Shown here: piece by piece, positions 52,433 through 64,000 of the stretch
Layout of the letters: every line of letters begins with the position of its first letter
Position numbering within the stretch: the first letter of the stretch is position 1
Assembly (NCBI GenBank): GCA_900239685.1
Contig: OENT01000010.1
Coordinates: 62,001 to 126,000, forward strand
Reading direction: 5' to 3'
Length of the DNA stretch: 64,000 bases
From: Rotaria macrura
Taxonomy: Eukaryota > Rotifera > Eurotatoria > Philodinida > Philodinidae
The notes under the pieces: model-generated
What the model was told of the DNA's origin: nothing
What the model saw: only the letters and a program-made list of their open reading frames with translations
Databases searched by the model: none
Position numbers and translations under genes: made by a program

Positions 52433-55400
52433 TTACGGTGGTGCGATTGATGTTAAATATTGCCATGATATGTGTTCATTCCAAGCATAGAGAACTATAG
52501 CACCATTATCAAGGCCAGCAACTACAAAGTAACTATTTGTCGATTACAAAAAGAAAAATAATGATAATGTTAAAAAAATAATTAAAATAGATTTTGTTTT
52601 ATTTTTGCTAACTTGTCATTGTCAATGAATCGGGCCGCAAAAGAAGCAGCTGTTATGGAATCATTTAATTTCAAATAGTTCTTCTCACACGGTTGTTCAT
52701 GATCATCATTATTCTTTTCATGAACACGCCAGAGATGAATCATTTGATCGCGTGCGCCAGTTATGAAATATTTATCGTCATGAGAAAAACTGCATGTCCA
52801 TATGATACGTTTATGATATGAATTATTACTTGATATTCGTTTATATAAACGAGCTTGAAAATCTTATAAATTGAAAGTAAGATGTAATGAAACAAAATAA
52901 GAAGACGAACAAGAAGAACATACTTTTTTCATCGATTTCAAACAATGACCAAGATCGATCACGAGATACAGCTAATAAATATTTTCCATCATTCGAAAAG
53001 TTCATTCGAACAACTGTTAACTGATGAATAGCAAGAGAAGCAAACGGTTTCCATACGTTTGTATTCCATAGTATGATAGCTGCATCATTCTGTTGACTAG
53101 CCTAAAGGAAGAACAAGCAAATTTCCTTCTTTCGTTCCTTTCAAAACCAAAAATAATATCTAAAATAGTTTGACAATTAACTAAAACATCTCAATGTTTT
53201 CTAGAATCTCTAAGGATCAAACATATCAGACGACAGCTGACAATTGATACATAACTAATGGATTTTTGTTTCGTTGATTCTTATTGAATTTTTTTCAATG
53301 ACTTCCTTCATTAATGATGAAAAAAAAATGACTTATCTAAATTTTCACGAGAGCAGTGAAGAAATCTCTTGTAATTCTCTTATAGAAAGAAAAATCCTTG
53401 AGATCAGTCTTTGTCTTTGCTTTTTAAACGCTCGACTTCACTAACAGATGTTGACATAATAATAATAATGGTTCTCGTATTTCAAGAATGACTAAAATCT
53501 TTTATGCGATCACTAACATTATTATACGATACTCAAATGTATTCTATATAAGTAAAAGGAGCATTTTTTTTTCGTAATATTCTACAAAATTAAACATAAA
53601 TTATTAAGAAAAATCATATGAAAAAAGGGTCTATTTTCGTGAAAGGAAAGATAATTACAATGCATATACGGGTAAGTAAGCTTGAGTATGATCTTTTAAA
53701 AATAATATGATTCTTTTATTCAATGCCTCTTTTCTCGTCGAAAATTTCCGGTATTTTCTGCTTGAAAAATATCACGTTTTTTTTTGCTTCCTATACGACG
53801 GGAAATATTTTTGATTTATTTTCTCTTTGTTTAAATAGTTCCAATCTTCCAAGTCACATTGCTAGAAGCAATTTTACCGTAGTCAATGGGTTCGTTTCAT
53901 TTGAAAGACCGCTGCAAGATATAGGGAATTACATTTTTCTTATATGAATTTATATTTTTTCAATTATAAAGATGAGTATTCTCTTAATTAGGTGCATATT
54001 CTTCAGAAGATGAAAATTTTGATTACAGTAATATGAATTAAAAAAGGATTCAGTATCATTTGTAAGCAATTAAAAAATGAGAAAATGCAAAATTTCATGT
54101 AACGAATGTGAGCTCATACATGACAAACTGTTTTCGATTGGTCCGTGGTTCTTTCACATAAAATGATAATGAACTGAAAGTTTCATTTTAGTCTCTTCAT
54201 TATGACCTTAATATATTCTAAAAATTTCAGAATATTTTCATGTACTTGAAATACGATCGATTCATGAAGAGTCTCAGTGCATATTTTTATAAACTGTAAA
54301 GTATAAATATATTATTCTGCTAAGTTACTTTTAGTTTTTTTCTTATCAAAAACTATGATGAGAGCTTATGAACTCATGTAATTCCTATGGTAACATGTAG
54401 CGTAGATTACATAATCCTAAATAATTGTCTTTCGATACTCCTATAGACTTATAACACATTGTTCGTTAGAGAAACATTTTATTCTCAATAAAAATTCTGA
54501 AGTTTCGTGTTTTTGAAAAAGTTAAATTTAAAATGTCATCACTGAACAAGCGAGCCTAGCAGTCACGAGAAAAGCAGTTGAAAAAATTATGTAAGCTCTT
54601 ATTCATGTACTCAGAACATTTTTCTATAATGCCAAAACATGTAATCATAGTCTTCTTCTATTAACATGTAGTGTTTCAGAAAAAAATAGTTGCACAAATA
54701 ATCATAAGACAATAGTTATAAGAATGTTCGAATTGACAGGATTGCGTGATTATTTATTTTGTATTTCGATAAAACTAAATCATTTGTTTGCTATTGTCAA
54801 CTTAGCAGTCACAAACATGTTCAAAATAAAAATCTGCATAAGACACTGGCAACACAATAATAACTTTCTATTTGTCAATAAAGCTGTCGATCGATTTCAT
54901 TTATATTTCTAATCTCGTGCACTCGCAAAATAATGATGAATATCCATCGTAAAAACAGGACGCGTCGAAACTTAGAGTTCTCATTTTGCTTATTCAGATG
55001 AAGAAAAGTATCGGAAGTCATTTGCCATTGCTGAGTAGACAAAGCCCTTCTTGCATACATTACAACATGAATAATATGTTTTGTGCACATAAAAATTACT
55101 AAGTGCATGCTAGAGAAAATGATAATTGGAATTCATTTTTACCTACAAAACAAGATTAACTCGTACATTTTAATGCTACGCGATGGTAAAATCATGATAC
55201 AGTAAGTTTAATTGGAAAGATGATAATCGTCTTAGACAAAGGAAATCCTCATGCAGTCAACCTCCGAAATGATTTACTTTACAAGATGAAGCAATAATTG
55301 AACCGGACGGATTCGATGCTACAGCAATGATCTCATAACCATGCCCATAAAGTTTCTGAATTTCAGGCCAAAGAGTATTTTGTAAAAGATGTTCTTCAAA

Positions 55401-57945
55401 TGGTGGCTCTTAAATTAAACGAATATTTTTTGTTGTTTTAATAAATGAAGATTCGCTTATTCTCTCATTTACCATTTAAAACAATAGCTTTAAAAAATCC
55501 TTCTTTATATAATCCATCAACAGTCATAGGATTGTCATCAATGACTGTTGATATTGCTGCTGTTTGATTTTCTTGATTATCAAAAATAGCTTTATTTGAT
55601 AAACCTAATGCTGGCACATTGGCTCCTTCAGGCAAAGACTGTGCACGCTGCGAAGAAGAAAATAAATTTTGTCAAACATTACTTTTCAATCGATATAGAA
55701 AAATTTTCTACTTGAATATCGTCATCGACATTGATTTTCGTTATACGAGCAAAGTTTTCAAGAAAATTCTTCGGCGAATCAAATACACGTAAAATTTTCT
55801 CATCAGCACCGGATACAAAACGTTGTTGAGTCGAACCAATAAAAGACAAACATTTCATTTCGTAACCATGAATTTGTGGCCGACCAATTTCATGCCATGA
55901 AATTGTCTTGAGAAAAAATAAAAGATGAACTTTTAAAAAAAAACCTAAACAAGAAAGAAAACATTCACACACTCCATTTCGTTTCCATTCGGCATGTAAA
56001 CGTGTTGTTTGATCGGTAGATACACTCAATAAATAACGACCACTATGTGTATCCCAACAACAATCTTCATCAGCCTTAAAATGTCCACTATTGATTACTT
56101 GTGGAATTAAACTAATTCGATCATCACTCTGAAAAGATTGAAAAAAGTCGATATATATACTTTGAGTTGACTATATAATTAGATGTCTTTCTATAGTTTA
56201 CTTCTTCAATCTTCCATAGATGTAAAGCACCTTCATAACCATGACCGAGTATATATGAACCACAAGGACTAAACGTACAACCATAAAAACCAAGTGTATT
56301 ACCACCGACTTCACCAACACGAGCCTAATAGTATCATTCAAATGAGAAAATATCGTTGTACATGACAGAAATGTATTAAAACGAATAAAATCATATTACT
56401 TTATCGATAAACATTTTTTGATTGCCATCAAATGTCCATAAAACCATTGATTTATCCATTGATGCTGATAGAATTGTTGTTGCAGCTTTCTTCGAATCTT
56501 CAAGGTGAAGAAAAATATCGAAATGAACTTCTGATTGTAATTATATACCTGTTTTAGGATACCAACAAAGACCATAAATGGCTTCTTCATGACCGAATAG
56601 AATTGAATAAAGTTCAACATTGACATTAATTGAAGATTCATCTAAATATGACAACAGAAGAAAGTTCATGCTGTATTAATTGCTATTGTTATGTACTAGA
56701 ATGTTTCAGCATGAATGAACTTCGTTTTAATTTTAATATTGTAGGATCAACATTGGTTTGATTATTATTCTCATCGAATGATAATTCCCATATACGAATA
56801 TAATTATCTTGAGAACATGTTCCAACAAACCATTGAAGAGGAGCTGTGAAAATAATAAATCTATCCATGAAAAATCATGTTGAAAAAAAGATTTTTCTTA
56901 CTTGATTTTTGAATTGTTATCGACCGTACCCAATCTTCATGTCCACTTAATATAAATACTTGTTCAATCTGCACAAAAAAATAAAATAAATTTTAACTAG
57001 TACGTTTTATCAAACTATTTACTTTAACTCACTAACCACGTCGTTTGATACTTGATAGATATGAACATTATTTTTATCAGTAGCAACAAACAGCAAGAAC
57101 ACTAAGGTGAAAACATGTATTGATCGATGAATTATTTTTTATGTTGAAGAAAAAATAATTAGTTACTATTTTTAAAATTCTCCAACGGAACTAATTCTAA
57201 TGTAATAGCAAAGCCATTTTTAAAGTCAAGCGTATGAATACAAGTAGCTAGAAGAAAACAAGAAAACTTTTCAAGTGAACATAATTCAAACTTCTCTATT
57301 GAAATACCAGATGTGTCTGTGATGCACCAAATTTTTATTGTTGAATCAGCAGAACCACTAGCTACATAGATATCATCATCAGGCGATTGTTGATAACCAG
57401 CAACAGTTGTCACACTATTTTGATGTCCATTAAGTGAAATATGTTTCGTATACTATTTTAGAAACTTGTTTTTTTTTTCAAATATTTCGACATGAAGTTG
57501 TATAACGTACATTCTCATCTCGTCCTTTCCATAAACCAATCGTTTTATCAACAGATGCACTGAGAAAATAATAAAAACCATCATTGGAATCTACAGAAAT
57601 CAATAGAACAAAATTCATGCAAGATATGCTTCATATATTTTTCAATTAAACAAACTTCGTTGGTCTTGTCGAATCCATTTTACACAATTTAATCGCCCTT
57701 GATGACCAAAAAAAGTTTTACGTACGGAAAACGGAGCCGTCTATAGTGGAAAAATGAAACAATATTAAAACAGATAAAATATTAGTAAAATAATTCTATC
57801 ATACATCGGAACAAAGAGCTACACTATTAGTAACACCAAAGATAAGTCGTGGTCCATTCTGCCAATCGAGCGTATGTGGACAACAGTTACATGCAGCACT
57901 AATGTAATCAACGTCGATGTTGATATTCGTGGAAATTTTTGCCAT
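52433..57945 (-). CDS. ELP2: Elongator complex subunit 2 (WD40 protein), C-terminus short
   Basis: Eighteen exons (57945-57805, 57740-57656, 57590-57511, 57452-57308, 57247-57167, 57101-57037, 56968-56902, 56843-56721, 56641-56549, 56497-56400, 56324-56202, 56128-55973, 55906-55712, 55647-55473, 55408-55278, 53101-52924, 52862-52613, 52532-52433) join in one frame of 761 residues. Family hallmarks are present in order: [130 protein letters not shown]2 forms twin beta-propellers in Elongator, which modifies wobble uridines of tRNA. Human ELP2 is about 826 residues. Here the frame stops after YLTSIAPP, before the last repeat. GTAAGC overlaps the stop and could be an unused donor. Confidence 0.93.
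53102..55277 (-). other. Large intron 15 of ELP2
   Basis: A 2.2-kb intron in a gene whose other introns are mostly 50-110 bp. It contains only AT-rich unique sequence with no recognisable gene or transposase. Its size suggests past insertion, but no repeat ends could be defined. Confidence 0.6.
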
Positions 57946-60900
57946 AGAGATCTAAAATATTTTTATTTAATACTAGAGCAAATAATGTTGTCGATGAATC
58001 AATGTGTCAAATCGTTGGAACAGGATCATCGTAAGCAGCTAGCAGAACGGGACATACACCACGCAGTCGATCTGAAGAAAAAGAACACATTACATTGGAT
58101 ATTACAGTAACCAATAGAGCTTTCCTGTGAAAAAGTTCATCTTTGTAGAGAACATGAGCGAATTATGACCATATGAAAAGTATGAACGTCAAGTCCAATA
58201 TTTATATATATATATATCTTATGTATTTTGAAATAAATTTTTAAATGTTTAAAACTTTTTACCTTAACATAGAAACAAAATTCTTCGAACGATGACTCGA
58301 TATATACATAAATGGGAACTTAAAAAGTTGAAATTTGTCAAATTCGTCTGACTGCATAAGATTTACGATAGCAAATGAGAAATTCCGAGACTGTATAGTA
58401 ATGTTGCTTAGAGCAGATTTCAGGATGTGATGCAATTCTGATGAAAAATATTCTAATATAAATATTTTTCTATGAAATATTTAAAATGCATTGGTGTAGC
58501 AGAAAGAGTGTCTTAATCTCTTAATAAAATTAAAAACGTCCAAGGATTACAATCAATATATTGCCCGATAATTATTTAATCATCGAAATGACAGAAGTGC
58601 ATTATTGATAAAGAACAACTCATAAAACTAGTAATCAAGGAAAAAGACGTTGATAACTTTCAATATAACAAAGAGCATTTGAGTATGCTTAAAGAGATGA
58701 ACGTAATCGTGTTCGTTAAATCTATTAGAGAATACCACTCGAGTTTTTCAAGTATCTACTTGCTCGATCCAATCAATTGAAACAAGAATATAGCTTGAAA
58801 ACTTTGCTATACTAGATGTTTCATCAATAAAAATAATTACAAACCTGGTCAAATTTAGACCTGTGAATACGGTTTCATCCATATTGTGACCTATCGAATG
58901 GTAGATTATGAATGTTCCAATTTAGTCAAAAGAAGATAGATTAAAAACTGTCTCGAACATCATATTTTGATTGATAGGGAACCAAAAGATGATTATAGTA
59001 ATAAGAATTATTTAGCTTTGTTACATAGAGTATGTTCATACTTTTACTAACAGATCCATTGGAATACAATTGAATATAAAAATTCACAATTGCTTTTTCG
59101 TGATTGCTTGTCAAAATGTGACATATTCCTTTTACCTATTTGCGTATAGACACACAAAACTATTCATCACTAAATCAGACAAATAATTCAACTTTCCAAA
59201 CGATTGAACAGAGTGATAAAGACCATTACAAGAATGCAAGACAAGTTCCTCTTATTGTTTAATTGATCTTTAGTTACTAGCTATACGAGATGCTAAAAAT
59301 AATTATAACTGGCTTTGTATGATAGGATTGTATTCTGTGGAATCAAATATGTTTTCAAAATTAAGTCAATGTCAGACTTTTACTTTCCAGCTAATTGCTA
59401 TTCGAGAAATTAGTACGGATTGAGTCAACATGGCTCATTGCTCAAATGGAAGTCCAACATTAATACATTGGATTCTATATCGAAACATACCGTAAAAAAT
59501 TGTTAGAATCCGACATTTCATGATTTCCCATAAGACTTCCATACTAGGAGTGCCGTTACGATCAGATCAGACCTTGTTTCATTCTTTCCGATATTCTTCT
59601 GTGGTCAGATTTAGGATTATGTGAACTGATTTGTTATTTCATCGTTGTGGAAAGATAATCAAATTTTGAGCAACTAGCGGTATTCTAATACAGAACTACT
59701 CGTACTTCTATTTCATCAACATGCAAATATGAAGAAAAGAAAACGGCACATTTTCCTCCAAATACTGTTCACATCTACAAGAAGTGATGTAAAACGCCAG
59801 GAAATACTTTGCGTTCTGTCATCTTCCTAGATGAGATATATATGTATATATATATATCTTAGGTTTGCTCAAAGAAACGAATGCGTTTTGTTCGACGAAA
59901 ATCTACTTTTTTGAACTGTACTACTGCAATGATAATTCATGTGCAGATAATTATCTAAAGCAGAATGTGAAGGAGAGAGAAATCGTAGCAAGTAAGAAAA
60001 TCTCAGGATTGAAAGGGTAAAAAGGATGCATGAGCAAAAGGTGAAAAAGGAAAACAGTGATGAAAAAGTCAAGAGCAGATTGCCACCTAATTTTAGTATA
60101 GAAGTGCGGGTGGTGCAGAAATTTTTTCATGAATACATTCAATAGAACTATCGATCTAGAATAGAGTCAAATTAAAAACAGTGAGTGTGAATGATCAATT
60201 AGTTTTTATCTAACGCATTTTTCGTATTTTGATACTTGATTAATGTTAACACCTATAAATTATTATAAAAAAGGAAGTAGCATAATCGATGACTCGTTAG
60301 TGAAAAGTTTCTTCTTGCTACTGAGTGGTAATTTAAGAACAACATACAAAGACTGCCAATATTTTCCTGGAAAAAACTATACTCGTGTTAAATCGAAGTT
60401 TTTAACGTTGAATCCTTTTCTCTATCGAGTCAATATATTATACATAAGTAGTCTAAAGTTGGGCACAGTCCTAGCTTTTCACCGTGTTCCTTTATTGATA
60501 GCCTATGAAAAATACTTCCTTGTCTTCGATCTTGCACATAATCAAAGACAGACTTGTTTTCATCATTCATAATTCTGTCACTCGAATTTGATTGCTTGTT
60601 CTTACCATTCTATCTGCTCACCTATAGAGATGTGAATTTCACATGCTATGAATGTGAATGAAACGATGGGATGGTTAAATAAAGTGAACTATTGATATTG
60701 ATCATAGAATTTATCTCCGATGCTTCCTCGTACATCATCTCTAATCGACTGAAATAAAAGCTTGAATAATTAAACAGGATTTTCTCTTGAAAACTGAGCA
60801 CAAAATTTTTTCAAATAGACTGAAAAATGTTTGGTAAGCAATCAATAGTTTGAGTAGGATTTTGCTCTTTTTTGATGATGCAGAAGCTGTTCGCATTGCT

Positions 60901-62784
60901 AGAAGAAGAATTTTGATACTGTACACTTTATTCCATAGATTTCAGTTCGAAGGTATTGTGGATGTGCGTGTCAATCGTTCTGAAGAAAGAAAAAACCTCA
61001 ATCGTCGACACTCAAACTCAAAAGCACACCAACATATACCCTGTCGATTTGATATTATTTCATCGATTTAGTCAAAATCATTATACGTACGTAGAACATT
61101 TTGATGCATCGAATAGTATTAGCCACACCATGCGACCTATCAGAGGTCTGAATGGACTGGACTATAGACCTAATTTTAAAAGACTGAAAAATTATGAACC
61201 GAATTGACTTAAAATTTCGGTGAGCACCTATAGGGGCCGGGGGCGCCGAACGGAGAAAAAATTACCAATTTATTTCATAAGTTGCTTTCGAATTCTTTCT
61301 TGCTACACTCATGAAGTTTTTCGATCGGTTAAAACTCTGCAATAACGAACGAGTGTAGGCAATGAAGCCCAAAAAAGTATTATCGTAGACTTATGAAGTG
61401 GTTTATATGCTCAAAAGTATCTTTGGTTAGCCATTCACGCACATCATCGATTCCAACAAACATCTCTACATCCCTTATGCAATGATAATATAAAAGTAAT
61501 TCGTTCAAGACCAATCGAATACTTGAAAAATTAATATGTAATTTTTTTCTATTACAATCCTCTTTGTATAACTTTTCTTTTGTTTTTTTCTATGAGATAG
61601 TGTAATAAAATGAAACTATTATCCGTTTTAAAAAAAGATGAAAGACTGGAACACAGTGATCATTAGTAAAATGATCATGATAGATGACGGGTGCAGTTTT
61701 CATAGTTATAAAAAGTGTGCTCAGAATTGTAAATCTATCGTATTATGAAAAGACATGAACGTGTTTCAGGGGATTTACGAGTGACTTTTGAAAAACCGAT
61801 AGGTTGTTCCTCTATATTGGTATGTTCATCGTTTTGGTCTATCCATGTTGTAAACTAATCTCTGCTATGTAAACTCTGAAATTTTCAGAATTTTCTAGTT
61901 TTTCCTCGGGACATCGAGCTAAATCTCTTGAATTTTGAATCGATCTACGAAAAGTTGAATTCTGGAATTGTGAACTAAAATTTTTCCCGGGGACATGTCT
62001 AGTGACCCATCGCATATCCTGAAAATTTTAGCTGACGAGCATGGCCCTTCTTCGAGATATTCAGTTTTCAAGTAAAACTATGTCTTGGGAGTTCTCTTTT
62101 TCAAATGGCTCCTTTTTGAGAATTCAATGTCCTGTAAAGAAAATATTCTTTAAAATATTTTGATTTTCCGATGCATTCGTGTTGCATAGTCTACTCTTTT
62201 CAACGGTGAATTCCGTATCCTTTTATCGTGTTCCTGTCAAAATTTATTCGAAAAACAACCACGTGTCTTCTTTTGGCTTATTTGTTTTGTTGCTAAAGTT
62301 GTTGTTTGAATTTATACATTACATGCAACTGATTGCAACTTGCTTTTTAAAGTAAAGGAAAAACGAATGAGAATACATTGGTTCTACTAGCATGACAATT
62401 CAAAAGATGAGCGGTGCATGGACCAAGTGGGTTTTCTTTAGCGTGACCAGGTCAATTATAATCTCTGGTACCTAGTTAAATAATAGGAATCGTTCGTTTT
62501 TAGTGATCTTTATTTGCGATAATCGAAAGTCTATTTTGATTTGATCTTGTATTGTTAATCAAAACATATGTAAATAGGCTAAAGTTCTTGTGTAGAAATT
62601 GTCAATCTTTTTTATAAAAAGAAATATGATAGTTGTTAGTCAATTTTCAATCTGCCAAGTTTTTAAAAAAAGAATTTCACACAGAACAAGAAAAGAAAAA
62701 TTGACGTAGTATAATGATCGTGAAAACTCAGTCTATACTCAGTAATCGAATTAATTTAGTTCTTTAAACCCATTTGATTGGTAC
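57946..62784. other. Gene-poor tract between ELP2 and PSMG2
   Basis: 4.8 kb upstream of ELP2 and downstream of PSMG2. The longest open frame (109 codons, 60243-60572) has no recognisable motif and no splice context. There are AT runs at 58200-58217 and 59836-59858. A GC-rich island (about 61231-61253) and block 61870-62200 with internally similar GGGACAT words suggest decayed repeats. Confidence 0.5.
61200..62200. repeat. Candidate decayed dispersed repeat
   Basis: A short GC-rich stretch at about 61231-61253 (GGGGCCGGGGGCGCCG) stands out sharply from AT-rich flanks. Further on, CCTCGGGACATCGAGC (about 61904-61920) and CCCGGGGACATGTC (about 61986-62000) are related to each other, as are the nearby GAATTTTGAATCGA and GTTGAATTCTGGAATT words. 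This looks like non-coding repeat DNA, but no second full copy is in the window. Confidence 0.3.
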
Positions 62785-63828
62785 TCAATAAATGGGTGGG
62801 ACTGTTTGCGTTTCTACCCAAGCTCTTTGTGATGCTGGCATTTGCCAATGTTCAATCTAAGAAAAATAGAACAAGCAGAAAAATATATGAAGTCATTCGT
62901 AGATTTTCATTAAATTTACTTGACACCATTTTTTCCATTGATTCAAACGAAACAATAATTCATTGGCATGTTGCACTTCTTGTCCAACATCGGTAAACGT
63001 AAGTAGAACAGTGATTGGTATTTGAGTTTGTTGTCTACAAGGAAAAGGACGCTGAAATTAAATATTGTAAATGGAACAAATTTTATGTTTACGCAGTATA
63101 AAATAATCGATTGGCAATACCACCACTAGCAATGTAGTATCGATCGCGATCTCGTACAATTTTATGGTGATGTTTATCATGACGTTCTTCTAATGCAGTC
63201 CAGCCTAATTCATTTGAATCTATCGTTGTTGATAAATATCGAAATTGTTCTCTAAGAAAAATAGTTCGATTAGAGTTTCTTTTTTTCTTCGAATCTTGTT
63301 TACTATTCCATACCCTGTTAATTGAACATCATTGCGTTCGACTGCATTAAATGCAGTTAAAACAATGATTTCTTTAAATTGTTCATTTTTAAAAAAATTT
63401 AAAAGTTCATCGACAAACTCTTGTCTTTTACCCGATACAATACTACCACGTTGTTGAATAACAAGTAATTTTAAATTTTCATCTTCATAAACTATGTCGA
63501 AAAGCAAGATTGAAAGCAATCAGTCTTTAATTTCTATTCTATTGATTGATGTTTCGATTTTACCTTCAATTCCAAATGCTAAATTGTCTCTATTTATACT
63601 TTCATATGGATCATAGGCAATGACCGGTTCTACACACATCCAATCCAATATATGAACACTCTTCATGTGTAAAGTATTAATTAAAATATCTATTGCCAAT
63701 TGTCCAACATGACAATGACAAATAGATGGCTAAACAATGACTAATTTCAAAATAGACAAAAAGAAAAGGAAAATTCTTACTAAAATTAATGTATATCCTT
63801 TCCAATTACGTTTTTCTATTCCAGTCAT
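62785..63828 (-). CDS. PSMG2: Proteasome assembly chaperone 2
   Basis: Six exons (63828-63781, 63729-63564, 63491-63314, 63251-63093, 63034-62920, 62856-62785) give 245 residues in one frame, near the usual 260 or so. Matches to the family in order: GYTLIL, CHVGQLAIDILINTL, YDPYESI, LLVIQQRGSIV, FVDELLNFFK, IIVLTAFNAVERNDVQL, FRYLST, YYIASGGIANRLF, ITVLLTFTDVG...ANELLFRLNQW, and a C-terminal WQMPASQRAW...PPIY. PSMG2 (PAC2) pairs with PSMG1 to guide alpha-ring assembly of the 20S proteasome in the cytosol. The exon 5 acceptor must be the TGTAG ending at 63035; the AG 14 bases upstream would break the frame and lose the family match. Confidence 0.92.
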
Positions 63829-64000
63829 TTTTTTCTCTCAATCTGAAAAGCAGAACACCTAAAGTCAACAATAGTTTTACAAAAGTTCAAAGTATGATGT
63901 ATATTTTATTTTAAACAATGGAATAGAAAAACCATGTACAATAACATCGTTTATACTGATCTTAATAATGTCATGATTGTAAACATTTACACATAAAGAG

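Noticed and set aside
60243..60572. 109-codon open frame on the plus strand
   Set aside because: It has no recognisable motif, hydrophobic low-information content and no neighbouring exons, so it was left as intergenic.
30062..63828. Six consecutive minus-strand genes as an operon or functional cluster
   Set aside because: Intergenic gaps are 1.6-4.8 kb, several genes have their own spliced 5' UTRs, and the functions are unrelated.

Overview
The window is strongly AT-rich eukaryotic (animal) DNA. Genes are split by many short GT-AG introns, mostly about 50-70 bp with T-rich ends, and a few reach 0.3-2.2 kb. Every recognisable protein is metazoan (LIM-homeobox, FAM78, capicua, TBC1D24, Elongator subunit, fucokinase). 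Compact introns, AT-richness and Q/N/S-rich low-complexity stretches fit a small invertebrate such as a bdelloid rotifer; that placement is an inference, not a proof. I rebuilt nine gene models by joining exons by hand. Each keeps one reading frame from ATG to stop, which is the main support for the models.

Layout: (1) 1-629 +, the 3' part of a neuropeptide-type rhodopsin-family GPCR. (2) 630-8714, a long tract with no credible gene. (3) 8715-11347 -, an Lmx1-type LIM-homeobox gene with 8 exons, head-to-head with (4) 13852-16526 +, a FAM78 gene whose fourth intron carries one arm of a roughly 97% identical 420-bp inverted repeat and ends in AT instead of AG. The other arm lies at 19931-20350. 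(5) 16.5-25.5 kb, mostly empty, ending in a CT-rich then GA-rich low-complexity zone just upstream of (6) 25543-27932 +, an unrecognised 629-residue Q/S/T/N/P-rich protein. (7) 30062-36112 -, complete L-fucose kinase with 18 exons. (8) 38088-39677 -, a capicua-like protein with the N-terminal module and the conserved Cys/His motif but no HMG box. (9) 41953-45466 -, a glucoside-xylosyltransferase-like protein with two GT8 domains in tandem, the second lacking the DxD motif. (10) 47125-50251 -, TBC1D24 (TBC + TLDc). (11) 52433-57945 -, Elongator subunit ELP2, apparently one C-terminal WD repeat short. (12) 57.9-62.8 kb, gene-poor, with repeat-like sequence. (13) 62785-63828 -, proteasome assembly chaperone 2.

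From 30 to 64 kb all six genes lie on the minus strand. Their functions (sugar activation, transcription, glycosylation, membrane traffic, tRNA modification, proteasome assembly) are unrelated, so this looks like ordinary gene order rather than one pathway. I see no operon, CRISPR, prophage, rRNA, tRNA or intact transposase gene. The most unusual items are the tandem GT8 protein with a degenerate second domain, the HMG-less capicua protein, and the inverted repeat sitting in the FAM78 intron with the abnormal 3' splice site.
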